Shown here piece after piece: positions 10,901-23,240 of a stretch of DNA of 64,000 bases (position 1 is its first letter; each line of letters begins with the position of its first letter). Source of the stretch: Tetracentron sinense (Eukaryota; Streptophyta; Magnoliopsida; Trochodendrales; Trochodendraceae). Both the position numbers and the translations under genes were made by a program. The DNA lies in assembly GCA_015143295.1 (NCBI GenBank), contig CM026557.1:38635965-38699964 (forward strand), read 5' to 3'. The notes under the pieces were generated by a model, which worked only from the letters and a program-made list of their open reading frames with translations, was not told where the DNA came from and did not search any database.

Positions 10901-13689
10901 TTCCGCATGAAGGCACATAAAGCAATGGTTCTTTTCAAGTGATTGCAAGTGAGAACCTTATTCAAAGTAGCATCCATAGGAAGGAATATATCTCAAAGAA
11001 AATCCGGGATTTCACACAATCTATGAAAAAATGAAGGTGCCAAGACGAAGACCTGTAACAGAACTCTCACTGAGAATCAACCCTTGTTGCCTAAGGACCA
11101 AATTCTATGGTTCGAACTCTAATAACTTGTGAGCGAGGAACTAAGACACTCCAATAGACGAGCCATATTGTCAATTTTCCCAATCAGAGCCTATCTCAAC
11201 CTCAGACACCACACCAACCCCTCATCCCTGACTCAGAATAATCATCTACCAATGCGTCCCTATCGATAGCTAATAATAAGATGTTGCCAAAATCCTTCTT
11301 AAGCTTCCCGGACCTGCAACACAACAAATACTTCCAAAACCTAACCTCTAACCCCTTCTCACCTTGAATATATATGATCTTAGGCAAGAGTAAAATTTCC
11401 ACTGCCATTATGCCCTTCCATACCCCCACCCCATGTGAGCCTTTGACCTCCCGCAGAACCAACAATATGACTCCCCATATTTAGCCACTATTATTGATCG
11501 CCATAAGCTCCCTCCTTACTCTCCAAATCTTCACACTCAATTACTTGATAAAGCCTTGCTCAGCTCATAAAATGGTTATGAAAGGTTGAAAGAGGAATTC
11601 CTATGCTAGAGGTGGATATAATTTATCTCTAATTCAGTTTGTTGTAATACAATTTTATTAAGCATCATGCGTGGCAGCAACAATTGAATAATACCCTCCA
11701 CATAATATGGAGTTGCAAACAGAAGACTAGGATTTGGTGTAGCTGCAAGCATGATACTATGGTATATGGGGTATGCTATAAAAATGGCATTGACCTTTTC
11801 TCAAATGGAAATAACTTAGTTTGGTTGAAAACTGACTTCGGCCATGAAGGCTATTGCAATTTTGCCATGACATACCACAGTAGTAAGGGGGCAAGCAATT
11901 TAAAATAGTATTAATTTGTAGCAGCATCCCATTTTTACAATTCCTTACTATATAATTTTATCTCTTATTAGGTATGAATGAACTATGTATTATCTCTAGA
12001 AAATCCCCAACAATAACAGCGTCCCTATTCTGTTCTGTGCTACAACCTGATGTGGCATCAAAGAGGACGACAGTCAGACTTTCCAGATTGCAGATTTCTT
12101 CTATAACAATGAATTTCTATTGGGTTGTTTTCAAGGAAGTTTAATGAATGATAATCAAACAAATATCTTTCCCAGTCAAACAGAAGAGGAAGAAGAAGTA
12201 TTCGTTTAGTGATCTATCCCCTTAATTTTTAAAAAGATATTCGCCATTGTTATGAAATCCATGGATTATGGTCTATAAATATTTTTAAAACATAATTTAA
12301 CATCAGAAAGCAAGATTAATGGGGGAAAAAGGATGTTAGAAAGTTGTTCCATCAAAGAAGGCGCCATGAAAAACCCTTCAAGAATGGAGCACAAAGAAGA
12401 TGGGGAAGAACTCAAAGATGACGATTTATATCGTGAAAGGTGGAACTCAGTGACACTCGCATAAACCACATCTCTTGGGCATGGGCACTCAATCGAATGG
12501 TTTGGTTCGGCAAAAACTGATAAAAAAAAAAAAAGAAGCTAAAATCACATGTGGTAAGTAAAACTAATTACAGGATTACGATTAAGCACTGGGTTGTCTG
12601 ATGTTCTCTAAGATAACAAATCTACACGCAATTTGAGTTGAGTTTCCCCTCACATTTCTAACATTAGTTTTATTCTATGCTCCTCCAGCTTCAATTAATG
12701 TTTTCTTCGATTTTATTCGGATTTTTAGTTCGATGTTATATAGTAGATGGAGCTTATTGCTATTATATGGAAGGGTCCTCTTCTTCCTCCTATTCTTCTA
12801 CTAAGCCCAAATTGAAACCAATCCGACTCGATCTCGATCACCTGTGGATGAGTGGAGTCGAGTCGAGTCGAGCCGAGCCGGGCTAGCCTTCTAGAGCTCA
12901 AATAAAACTACGCATGAAACGAGTCGAGCCCGATCAGTACCCAGCTCAGTTTGGCTCGGCTCATTTACACCCTTACCATGAGATCCTATTCATACATCTC
13001 AATTATACCAAGACTAAACCAAAGTTCATTCAACTCACATCTACACTTGACAAGAAAAGATAGAAGTGTAAAATTGAAAGTTTTATGTACTCTAAATAGA
13101 GGAAATTCATCACATTTGCAATAATCTTTCCCAACAAACATAAATTCAATATTCCTAAGGACACAAAACTTGTTTAACAACGATCTTGAAATGAGTCGAC
13201 ACTGAGATTAAAAAAAAAAAAAGATTCCAAAAAACAGTATTCACTTTCCCAAAGCAGTCTAATACCAATAGAATCAACATTAACACTTCATAGTATGTTT
13301 ATGCCAATAACATTCTAACGCAAATAACAACACAAACCCAGATCTGACTAAATTAAGACTCCATGAGAAACAATTGTTCAGAAAATCTTAAAAGAACCAT
13401 AATCAAGATATAAACATCGAAAATACTAATATGTAGAAGCAAGAACAAATCAAGAACCTCTAAAAAAGAAACCTCAGCAAAATCCACAATCACCAAAAGA
13501 TACACAAGAAAAAAAAAAAAAAACACCAAATCCATCAACAATCATCCAATAGAAATTAAAAAAAATCATACCAGTGAGGCGATGCCTAGGATTCTGAAGA
13601 GCCTCCTTCAAGAAGGGATCGACGAGAGAATCGCAGAACTCATTTTCCTTGTCGATCGGTGGAGGAGAATCCATGCGAGGAGAAGGCAT
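7949..13689 (-). CDS. R3H and SUZ domain nucleic-acid-binding protein (four coding exons)
   Basis: Coding exons (minus strand) are 13689-13572, 10403-9782, 9694-9409 and 7999-7949. All junctions are GT-AG (donors CACTG/gtatga, GAAAG/gtaggc, TTCAG/gtaggc; acceptors gttag, tgtag, tgcag). Exon lengths 118, 622, 286 and 51 sum to 359 codons, so the product is 358 aa. Visible parts: acidic N-terminus (DKENEF, residues 14-19); R3H domain about 40-105 with its R-x3-H signature (RLAAH, 70-74); SUZ motif about 150-173 (MEERKEEYDRARARIF). A low-complexity Q/S/P-rich tail follows, ending FYQQPLSFDYSQNQ. R3H domains bind single-stranded nucleic acid and SUZ is an RNA-binding motif, so a role in RNA metabolism is likely. 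The closest relatives I recall are Arabidopsis At3g56680 and At2g40960, of similar length. A second in-frame ATG at 13674 (MDSPPP) could be the true start. Intron 1 (3168 bp) holds LINE debris and intron 3 (1409 bp) holds a MITE. Confidence 0.92.
8203..8479. mobile_element. MITE with 9-bp target duplication in R3H intron 3
   Basis: Inverted ends GGAACCAAATCCTCTA and TAGAGGATTTGGTTCC are flanked by ATTTGGGTC (8194-8202) and ATTTGGGCC (8480-8488), a 9-bp duplication with one mismatch. That size is typical of Mutator-like MITEs. Inside each end sits a palindrome, CCGGATTTGGCAAATCCGG on the left. The centre carries the shared core GTGGTTAAGATTCACTCA...AAATCTTAACCACAAT, found in many other elements in this window. 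Confidence 0.85.
8735..8755 (+). repeat. CATCCC microsatellite
   Basis: ATCCCC/CATCCC hexamer repeated about 3.5 times inside R3H intron 3. Confidence 0.7.
10850..11470 (-). pseudogene. LINE fragment in R3H intron 1
   Basis: The minus-strand frame at 11465-11202 reads HGVGVWKGI, then GLEVRFWKYLLC and ALVDDYSESG. This matches the region between reverse transcriptase and zf-RVT in plant LINEs (GVWK...IRFW.D.WCG...V.D). Downstream frames to about 10850 are frameshifted remains of the zinc-binding domain. It has the same orientation as the host gene and is non-functional. Confidence 0.65.
12830..12985. repeat. GAGTCGAGCCGAG-rich repeat (hAT-like)
   Basis: Left part has GAGTCGAGTCGAGTCGAGCC. The right part ends GGCTCGGCTCATTTACACCC. 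Reverse-complemented, that is GGGTGTAAATGAGCCGAGCC, the usual start of this class of short hAT-like elements. It lies in R3H intron 1. Confidence 0.4.
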
Positions 13690-13911
13690 CAGGGGAATAG
13701 GGAAAACTCTTCTCTTATCCCTATTCCCTCCCACAATGAGAGGAGGGAAAGGCAAAGGTTGCAATAGAATAAGACCCTCTTTCTCTTCAATCTCATCCGT
13801 CCACGTGCCTCTCTAGGTATGATCTTCCAATCCTTAGGCGCCTCCTAATACAAAGTTCTAGATGTCTCTCCCTCGTTTGTACTGACTCGTGACATTTTTT
13901 TTTTTTTTTTT

Positions 13912-14378
13912 GAAAATAATCATCTCCTCGGTAGGTGACGCCAGGAGGTGCGTCTCGGGTGTCCACTAATGCCACGTGTCCTTCTTTTCACTCTATTTAA
14001 CTGACTTAGGGGGTTTACCCATCTGCCTTTGGTTTTAGAAAAATAAATTTTAACCAGAGGAGTTAAAAAAAATAACTAGAGTTCTTACAGTTGAGTTGAC
14101 TTTGTGAGATAGTTTGATTCGTAGGTGAGGTGAGGAGTGAACTATTACTCATGGCTCTCACACAGATGCCCCTTCAACTGCCTTAAACTTGGGTTAAGTT
14201 TTTTTTAACCTTATGGTTACATTTTTTATATTTTATTTTTCTAAAAACTAAGGGTAGATGGGTATATCTTAAAGATGATTCAATCTTAACCACGATTAAA
14301 GGGGGTTAAAGGAGGAACACTTGGTAAGAAATAGGAGCGGAGACGCACCTCCTCCCGTCACATGAAGTGATTATTTTC
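13912..14378. mobile_element. MITE, AATAATCACCTCC-end subfamily
   Basis: Left end GAAAATAATCATCTCCTCGG, with GGTGACG and AGGAGGTGCGTCTC further in. The right end, reverse-complemented, reads GAAAATAATCACTTCATG, then GTGACGGGAGGAGGTGCGTCTC. The core includes TTTACCCATCTGCC, TTGGTTTTAGAAAAATAAAT and GGTTAAAGGAGG. The element starts about 220 bp upstream of the R3H start codon, so it may lie in that gene's promoter. An internal rearrangement is likely because part of the core is repeated. Confidence 0.65.
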
Positions 14379-14454
14379 CTTTCTTTTTTAATGCATCTAG
14401 TATAATTTTCGTCAAGAATATCAAATATCCTCTCAACAACAATTAAAAAAAAAT

Positions 14455-14468
14455 ATATATATATATAT
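14455..14468. repeat. (TA)n microsatellite
   Basis: About seven TA units in AT-rich sequence. Confidence 0.6.
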
Positions 14469-14544
14469 TCTCCTAATCTACTCTCACCTTTGTTTTTAAG
14501 ATAATAACTAGTTGTGAGGCATATGCTAGGCAGTCAATCAAGCC

Positions 14545-15392
14545 AATTCGAAACAGATAGAGATATATCCGAATTTGTATTTGTTTACATATCCAAATTT
14601 AAATAAATTTATGATAGATAGTGAAATATAGTATTTATAACTATCTCTAATAAAAATATTCGAATTCGAATGCTATCTAAATTATCCGATTATTTTTAAA
14701 AATATATAAAAGAGAAAAAAAATTCTAAAAATGATTAGAAATACAAATTTTATTTCAAAAAAATATCAAATTAATATTTTATCTTTATTTATATTAAAAA
14801 AATAATTTAATGTCTTAATTTAATATATAAAGTATATATTTATAAGGTTATTTTAGTTTTATAAGCTTATAATACATTAATTATATGGAGTGATACATTG
14901 AGTACCTGTGTTCCACCCAGCGGAACGCGGACACCTCCATGGGATGTCACATGTCCCTTTTAATATTTATAAATTTTGGTTAAGATTCACTTACTCTTAG
15001 GGTTCATCCATCTAACCTTGGTTTTCAAAAAAATAATCTTAGGTTAGTTAACATTTATTGATTGTGATTAACCTTAAGTTAATTAAACTTAATCATGATT
15101 TAAAAAATAAAAAAAAGGGACATGTGGCAGGCTTTGGGCACGTACGCGTTCCACCCAGCGGAACGCATACGCGCAAAATATCAGCTCCCTAATTATATAT
15201 ACAATAATATATTGTATAATCGATTGAATATTTATCGAATCATATATACCAATATCCGTGTTTGTATTTGATAAACATATAGAAGAATTACTATTTAAAC
15301 TCGCTCCATCGGATACCAATTTGGATAATTATTTGAGGTAATGAATTCAAATATAAATGATATCTGTATCTGTTAACACTCCTACATGGAAA
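14545..15392. mobile_element. TATCCGAAT-rich element, split by a nested MITE
   Basis: The left end (GAAACAGATAGAGATA, then ATCCGAATTT) is the inverse of the right end (GATATCTGTATCTGTTAACA). The right half is homologous to 28843-28990 in inverse orientation; shared words include AATAATTATCC and GGTATCCG.YGGAG. The element is interrupted at about 14890-15185 by another MITE. Non-coding. Confidence 0.55.
14890..15185. mobile_element. Nested MITE with repeated GTTCCACCCAGCGGAAC hairpins
   Basis: The same 17-base hairpin (stem GTTCC/GGAAC, loop ACCCAGC) sits at both ends, at 14910-14926 and 15148-15164, in direct orientation. Between them lie CACATGTCCCTTTTAA, GGTTAAGATTCACTTAC, the CCATCTAACCTTGGTTTT core and AAAGGGACATGTGGCA. 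These are core words shared with the 8203-8479 element. Confidence 0.6.
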
Positions 15393-15664
15393 AGGTGAGG
15401 TGTTGGCACAAAAATGTACAAAAAGAAAAAAGAAAAAAAAGTGAACAAGTAATAATGAGACAAAGGTCAAAGATACAGGCATATTAGTGTAAAAATAGAA
15501 AACCAAAAATGAGACGAAGGGTAAAAGTGAAACGCAAAAAATAAGAAGAGTAAATGCAGGTAAAAGATAAAGATGCAGGAATATTAATGATAATTCAGAA
15601 ATTAGACGACATTAGCTTCTATCCGCTTTTTTATAGGTCATAGAAAAATAAAGAAAATGTTTAA

Positions 15665-15880
15665 TGAATCGCGCATTCCGCTGTGTAGTGGAATGTGTGG
15701 CCCTCATTGATCCACGTTCCCCTATTAACACCTACTAAATATGGTTAAGATTCACTCACCCTTAGGGTTCATCATCCAACCTTGGTTTTTAGGGGGAAAA
15801 AATTAATCATAATTTACTCAAGCTTAACTATAGTTAAAAGGGATATTGGGACACATCGGTCGACTAAATAACAAAATGTG
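15665..15880. mobile_element. MITE-core copy with ATTCCGCTG hairpin
   Basis: The left end has CATTCCGCTGTGTAGTGGAATG, read here as a stem CATTCC/GGAATG. It is followed by the shared core (GGTTAAGATTCACTCACCCT, CCAACCTTGGTTTTTAG, GCTTAACTATAGTTAAAAGG). The right hairpin appears lost. Confidence 0.5.
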
Positions 15881-16014
15881 AGATCGGCTAATCACTACTC
15901 AAAAAGCAAAGAGAAATACCAGCTCCTATTATAGACTCAAGATCTCATTGTGATAACGAGAGTGCCAATCCTTTTTTTTGTTATACAATTTTGTATTTTT
16001 AACCTGTTAAAGGG

Positions 16015-16062
16015 GCAGCAACACCAAGTGTTGCACCCAGAAACCAAGTGTTGCACCCAGTG
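16015..16062 (+). repeat. Short direct repeat
   Basis: CCAAGTGTTGCACCCAG occurs twice, separated by a few bases. Confidence 0.7.
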
Positions 16063-16269
16063 ATAGTTTGAATTTTAGATCAGCATTCCTCTAAAATAAA
16101 TGATTTTGTGTGAAGATCACAACAACTAGGTTGACACAAAATCATTTATTTTATTAGCTAAAGTCCTTGGCATTCCTCTATTTCATTCAAAATTTTCATT
16201 TCCATAGTACCAATAACATCATCAACAACTGTATAAATTTTTTTCAAATGATATACAGCTAGGCCACAC

Positions 16270-16375
16270 CTATGTTTAGCAAGGTTTAGTATCTATTTTA
16301 CATTAGAAAACGGATGGATATTTCAACCATCCGCCTCTCGAGACTTGATTCATGGTCAAATGGGGGGTAAGCATT
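16270..16375. repeat. Dispersed repeat (TTCAACCATCCG family)
   Basis: Diverged relative of 49020-49205 and 52255-52440, which share TTAGTATCTATT..., an ACAACCATCG-like word and ...CTC..GACTYG. Class unknown. Confidence 0.35.
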
Positions 16376-17224
16376 GCTTCCCCTATATAACAGTTAACAA
16401 TAACATTGAAGAGACAGGAGTTTTGTTAACCAACATTTTTCTCTTCAAAAATTATAATTGTATGATAAATCAATATTGTTCTTTTCTTAATTGTTTTTTC
16501 ATTTCTTTTCACTCATGATATGTCTAATGTGGCGGTTGATCCAGCAATTCAAAATCTTTTTTTTCATTACTTTTTTCCCTCATGATACATGTAGCCCCAC
16601 CCTGATGTGGCTGTTGATCTAGCAAATTCAAACGGACAGAGACCAAATGGTTTGGAGGGATACTTCCACTATTTTTTTTGTGGATGGGCCACGTTACTAA
16701 ATACTAACAAAAGGTCAACGCATGTCCTTAGTTACTTTTAAAACCTTAATTAAGCAATTATCAACCCTAATGTTTAAAAAACAAATCTTTACGTTTTTAA
16801 TACCAATTTTCGTATTAAATTCTTCGGTCTCTCTAATTGCAAAGGGTCACCTACTAATGTTTTTTTAAGAACACCAGATAAAGTAGTTTAGCCTCATAAA
16901 TTTTCATGCTTTTAAAACACACCAAACTTTAAGTATTAGATTCCCCCCTCTTTTTTTTGGCTTTAAATTCCTCCCTATTCAATTACAAAGTTTCAACAAA
17001 TGTTTTTTGAGATTTTTGTGAAAACCACCTATCTTTTCAACTATTTGTAAATACCCCCCTTCCCTTTTGGGATTTTGTATTTTACTCCACAAACTTTTAA
17101 ATCCTTTGCAAATCCACCATTCCATCCATAGGTTAGTTAACGGATGTTAAAATTATTATGAAATGACTTTTTAACTTTTTTATTTTATTTTAATTTCAAT
17201 GAGATTTGTAAAACCTTTTCACAG

Positions 17225-17490
17225 GTGCTTGGAACCCACTAACTGTGGTTAAGATTTACTCATCCCTAATATTCATCCATCTAACCTTGGGTTTTAGAGG
17301 AAGAAAAATATTAACCTTAGGTTAATTATGCTTAACCATTGTTAAAGGGGGCTATATAAATGGCCACATGTCCCTTTTAACACTCACTAATGGTGGTTAA
17401 GATTCACTCACCCCTAGGGGTTCATCCATCTAATCTTAGATTTTAGAAATAATATAAAGAATATTAACCTTAGATTGATTATGCTTAACC
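17225..17490. repeat. Two adjacent MITE-core copies
   Basis: GTGGTTAAGATTYACTCA...CATCCATCTAA...TTAACCTTAG...TTATGCTTAACCA is repeated at 17250-17350 and 17390-17490. The outer ends are not recognisable. The rest of 15.9-18.06 kb is AT-rich and contains no supported gene. Confidence 0.6.
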
Positions 17491-17699
17491 ACAACTATTT
17501 ACAAATAGTTGAAAAATAGGATTTATTTTTGCACAAACCCGAAATATTTTTGTTTAAAGGGAGTGTACTTCATTCGTGAGAGTGGCTGCTACTCATATGG
17601 TTTCCTTGTTGACACACAAAAGCACACCCTAGTCCCATAATTGGCGACAAACTATCATCACAAAAGTAAATTGGGTACATCGTATAGACACGTAGAGTC

Positions 17700-17815
17700 C
17701 ATTTAATTGTTGTTAAGTATAGTCAACCTAAGGTTAACATTTTTATATTTTTTTTCCCAAAAATCTAAGGTTAGATGGATGAACCCTAGGGGTGAGTGAA
17801 CTTTAATTAACTATG
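17700..17815. repeat. Inverted MITE-core copy
   Basis: The shared core in reverse orientation: AACCTAAGGTTAACATT, AATCTAAGGTTAGATGG, then ATGAACCCTAGGGGTGAGTG. Confidence 0.6.
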
Positions 17816-19907
17816 TTCTCTCCTCTATTCCCCACCCACCTTATTGCAGGGACACATATGGGGTCATTAAAATGTCATCTTCGATTCCCTCAAATCAAAC
17901 TGCTGCCAAATAGTCGAAAGAGGGTCGTGGTCGAGCATGTATGGTTTGGGAGGGAGATCATTGATATTGTGGCTGCGGACTCAACTTCCATATCACATTG
18001 TTAGATTAAAGATTCAACATACACTAAGATATTTAATTTGAGTACCAATTATGAGTTAGGTACTTAATTTTTTTTTTTTAGAAGGTAAGCTGGGGTTAGG
18101 CAGACCCCGACCAGATATATTAAAAGAAAGGGAGATTACAATCTCAAATACACTGAACCTAATCTATCATCACTCAATATCGAGAGGAGCTCTATCGGGA
18201 GGTCTACATGGGGGATACAACAAAGAGTCATTTTGGGAACCCCACCGAGCGAGGAAATCAGCCGCCCGATTCATTTCACGCTATAGATGCGAAAAAATAT
18301 AGTCATCAAAGGAGCTAACTAGGCTCTTTACCTTGCCAAAATCAGAAAGCCATCGCCACGAAGGATCCATACTACCATTGAGACAGTCGACCACCCATTT
18401 AGCATCAGAGTAAATACAGAGACTCTTAATGCCTTCCTCCTCCGCCACTTGAGCTCGAGAACATCAATAGCAGCAGGAGCTACACTTTCTGAAAAGGCTT
18501 GCATGAAGAAACCCAAATGATTTCGGATTATACCTCTAATTCCAGCTCTGGTATCCTGACAAGACCTATCAGTGTTAAGAGCCCACCAGCCATGCCAAGG
18601 AGGGCACCAGGAGCAAGTCTGTCTAATGCAAGAACTGAAATTAGCCTTGATGCCCCAGCTCACCAAAAAGTCCCGAGACTAAGTAGTATCTTCCACTTGC
18701 TATTTTTCAAAAGAGAAGTGACCTTTAATATCAGTCTTTATCACTTGAAGAAGAGAAGAAGCATTCTTCTGCTGGTTTTGAAAATTTCAGTTATTTCTTT
18801 CTAACCACAAGTGATAGATCGAAGCATTAAATCTGGCTTTTTTTAACTTGTTGCACCATGTTTTTCCTTTGAAAGCTTCTATTATCCAGCTGATTTCCTC
18901 ACCCAAGGCAAGATTCTTCAATTACTATAACCACAGCTCCCCATAATTTTCTGCTAGATTTCTTTGGAGTAATTGCAATCAAAGTATAGGTGTTCTAAAC
19001 TCTCAAAGCTACCCCACATAGAACACATGACGATCTTTGAAGAATTCCATGCTGCAAAAGAACGTCTTGAGTTTGGAGGGCATTAAATAAAGCCATCCAG
19101 GAGATCTGACTATGATGAGGGATATTCATTCGAAACCACAAAAGATTACTCCAAGAAACTCTCTCCTTAGATGGATGAATAGATTGCCAAGCTGGCTAGA
19201 GAGAGAAGTACCCCTTCAAGTTAGGCTTCCATATCACCCTATCGACATCAAGCGTTGTAGAATTTTGAAGAGGAGGGAGCTCATTCCATACTTCCTCCAG
19301 ACTGGCTGAATGAGTTGTAGGAGGGGACCAACACCCATTCATTCGATATTAAAACCGAAACCGAAGCATCAAGAGGAATCCTAGCGGCACGCTATATATG
19401 AGACCCAAAAGTTTCTAATAAACACCCTTTTGGGTGCCAAGGGTTAAACCAAACTGAGTATTATTGCCATTTCCCACCAAATGGAAGATCAACTCTTTAG
19501 CCTCCTCCCTACACTGAAGGATTTTTCTCCACGCCCACGAGCACTCAGCCGGGACTTTGACGGACCAAAAATTCTTGAATTTTAGCAAATTACTAGAGAC
19601 CCATTTAACCTAAAGGCTTTCCCTTTTTTTTTTGCTAATTCCCAGAAATGCCAAAGAACAACCGTCATGTTCCAGTCTTTTAACCGCCTAATAGCTAGGC
19701 CACCTTCTCCTTTCAAATGATACACTTTAACCCAACTGATAGGAATTATCTTTCTACCTTTGAGGGATCCGGACCAAAGGAATCTGTACAAAATCTGTTC
19801 TATTTGTTTAAGGATCTTCTTTGGTAACATAAAGCAACTTGTCCAATACACCTGAGATCTTAAAAGCACCGATCTAATTAGTTTGGATCTACCCGCATTA
19901 GAGAGCA

Positions 19908-21987
19908 TGTAGAACCCCAAATCTTGATGGCATGGCATTGTGAATAGTACTATGAATAGTGTTGAGACATTGAAGCCTTTATGTGTTTCCTTGAGTGTCA
20001 TTAATGAAGAAGGTTTTGGCACATGGTTTGGGTATCTAATGTGTTGTGGCATGTGTGAGAGTCTTTGAGTATTTCTTTTATGTTCATGGGTGTTAGAAAC
20101 AAAGTAGGAAAAGAATCTAAGTGAGAAAAATAGGAAAAACAACAAAATAGGGAAAATTCAGGGTGCACTCGTCGACGAGTCCAATAACAGTGTGTTGACA
20201 GATTTTCCAGAAGACCCACTCATTGACGAGTACTATTGGAAGACCGAAACTCGTCGACGACTTCACCCACTCGTCGACGAGTCCAATGTGCATAAACTGT
20301 GAATAGTTACGCATGAAGAGTTTTTTCGATTTTTGGCAACCCGAACTCTATAAATACCAATTTTTCGAGGGATTAAGGGTTCCAACACCTTGAGAGACAT
20401 CTTTTGAGAGAAAAATAGAGTGAGCTAGGGTTTCAAAAAGGGGTTTCCATTCGAGATCAAGGAAGAGCTCGATTCTTGCTTCCAAAGCTTCCTCAAGCTT
20501 GGATCTTCTTCCTTGAGCGTGGATTTTCTTCCTCAAGCTCAAATTTCATGTCCAAGGCATTTCTCAAGCTAAGAGTTGATCTTTAAAAGGTAAATTCTCC
20601 CACTCTCTAGCTTTGCTATTGATTCAACCTAGAAAAGAGGGTGTAATGTTTGGATTTTTCATTTAGATGGAGAAAAAGACTTCTATGCTTGATTGGTTGG
20701 GGTTTTTTCTTAAAGAAATTATGATTCTAAGTAAATAGGCATAGTAGCCATGATTATTATGATTTCATTGCTATGAATGATGTTCTATGACCATGTTTGA
20801 ATGTTTAAGGGTTTCCTATGCTTACTATGATGTTCTTAAATTGCATATGATTATGGCTAAGGGTTGCTAAGTATATTCTAATGCTTCTATGATTTTACCT
20901 AAGCATGTATTTAATGTTTAAAGCTTTCTAAGTATATGATGATGCTGAAAATTACCTTATGCACACTATGCTTTGTACCATCGATGATTTCCCATAAGTA
21001 CGGGTATCCGACATTCATGAACTCATAAGTTATAATAAGCATTAATAAGATATAGCTCACGAACTCAAAACATTGATAAAGCCAAATGTTGGGTTGGTCA
21101 AGGATAGGGCATATCCAAGGATATGTCATATCTGGTTCAAAATAAATCTTACAAGTGGATAAAACCAAACTGAGGGTTGGTCAAGGATGATGACACGCTT
21201 CTTCTATGTACCTTCGCTGAAGGGCATATACATGCCTGTCTCATAAGTCTCTAAAGGGTGCTGTCATCTGGCTCAAGAGTCTCATAAGCTTATAAGGATA
21301 TCATAAGCTCAAAAGTCTCATAAGCAAAGATCTCGAAAGAACTCATAAGTGATTCTCATAAGCTCAAAGATCTTATAAGAACCTTGATTTACACAAGAAC
21401 TCAAAAGATTCATAAGTTACGGTTTCTCATAAGACTTGTAAGTTTGATTTTCAATGAAAGCTCATAAGATTATATTTTTGGAAATTAAAACTATGCACAT
21501 TTCGAAGTTAAGATGGATATATGGATTCCGCTCTACGATTTTGATGAACTGTTGCATGTTAATGTTTCATAACATTGCCAGATAGTAGCTTGTATCATGT
21601 TGAGTATTCCATGCTCAACCGTACATGTTTATGTCGGTAGGTCTATTTGATATTTATACTCCCGGTCCATGGGTCGAGGAGGAGTCGACAGAGGCTCAGC
21701 CAGAAGAGGATAGGAACCTGGATGGGTGGCCTTATCCTGGATACTACTGAGTGAGAGTGAGGGAGTGATTGTATTTTGTTGTTTTGTTAAAGTGGGCATG
21801 TCCATTTCATACTTTTGTTATGTACAGTTTTGTTGTAACTTGGAATACTGTAGATATATAAAAGAAATTTTGGTTCACGCTTTTGCTATCTTAGTTGCTT
21901 TGTTGATTTATACAGGATGGTATGATATGATGTACAATCACGCTCAAAGTCTCTTCTAACTCATAGGTGGGATTTTGAGTCGCAACA
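19908..21987 (+). mobile_element. Solo LTR (2080 bp), probably Ty3-gypsy type
   Basis: Starts TGTAGAACCCCAAATC and ends TTTTGAGTCGCAACA. The 5-bp duplication GAGCA lies at 19903-19907 and 21988-21992. It interrupts the LINE between AWKGKM and LSNAGR, which confirms both boundaries. A TATA box (CTATAAATACC, about 20348) gives plus orientation. Upstream of it, 20165-20285 holds several ACTCGTCGACGAGT palindromes. Around 21060-21480 CTCATAAG words are repeated many times. No PBS, PPT or coding region remains, as expected after LTR-LTR recombination. Confidence 0.88.
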
Positions 21988-23104
21988 GAGCATTTTTCCT
22001 TTCCAAGCTTGAATTTTCCTTGTTAAAGAGTCCACCAACTGTTGATAGAGCACGACAATGAGGTTGCCAAATGTTAAAGGGAGGCCTAGATACTTTACGG
22101 GAAGCTTACCCTCCCTGAGATGCAAAATACCCTCAATACTCTGACCAAGAGAAGGAGAGATCCCCTTAATTTTTTTTGAGAGTTTTCCAAGTTGGGTTGA
22201 AATCCAGAGTTTACACACAAATTAGACGCTAAAACCACATCGGTCTATAGAAAAACAAATACATCGTCAACAAACAACAAGTGAGAAATCAATGGATTCA
22301 CACACCTCGCATGAGGAGTGATAGCTCCTAAAGAAACAACCCCATCTATCAAAGAAGTTAACCCCTCCATAAAAATCACAAAAAAGAAAGGCGAGAGAGG
22401 GTCCCCCTGGCGAAGACCTCTCATACTCTCAAAGAAACCTGAAGGCGTCCCATTAATATTGATTGGGGTCGAAATGCAACTATTGATCCAGCCAAGAAGT
22501 CGAGGAGGGAAACCCATTTTCATCATAACAGTCAGCACATACTCCCAATTAACTGTATCATATGCCTTTCTTAAGTCAATCTTGATTGCACATCTAGGTT
22601 TGCCTTTGTTTGGATGGTAATTTCTCACTAATTCATTGGTGAGAAGGATGTTGTCAGAAATCTTACTACCAGGCACAAACGCTGACTAATTTTGACTTAT
22701 CACATCAAAAATCACCATCCTAATTCTGTTAACAATCACCTACGAGATACATTTATATATGAAATTACACAAGGATATGGGTTTGAAATCACTAAAGGAA
22801 TTCGGGCTCTGAATTTTGGGGATGTGTGTAATTAGAGTAGAGTTGACTTCCCTGACCATTTTCCCGGAGTTGAAAAAGGCCATCACAACTTTGATCAACT
22901 CATCCTGACCCACCACTTCCCAACAAAACTTGAAAAAGTGCAAGGTGAACCCATCCGGACCCCGAGCACTACCCGCAACAATTTTGAAACTTCTTCCTCT
23001 TTAACTTCTCCATCTAGGAAAACTTTTTGATCAGGAGAGACTTCATTTAGATACCCCATATTCATCACCCCATGGGACTGATCCACGAGTTCGGATGGGC
23101 AATA

Positions 23105-23240
23105 GCGCATCAGCATATGCTGTTGCCCCTTTGTGGCTCACAAAGGAGGGCCCCACATTCAATAGGGGTAGACTGGGAATAAAAAAAAGATGGCCCCATT
23201 TTTGTAAGACACAAAGGGGCAAAATGCAACTATTGATCAC
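23105..23240. mobile_element. Small MITE nested in the LINE
   Basis: Left arm ...GTTGCCCCTTTGTGGCTCAC. The right arm, reverse-complemented, reads ...TTTTGCCCCTTTGTGTCTTAC, giving inverted arms around a short AT-rich centre. It interrupts LINE homology just after the segment translating as LVDQSHGVMNMG. Confidence 0.5.
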
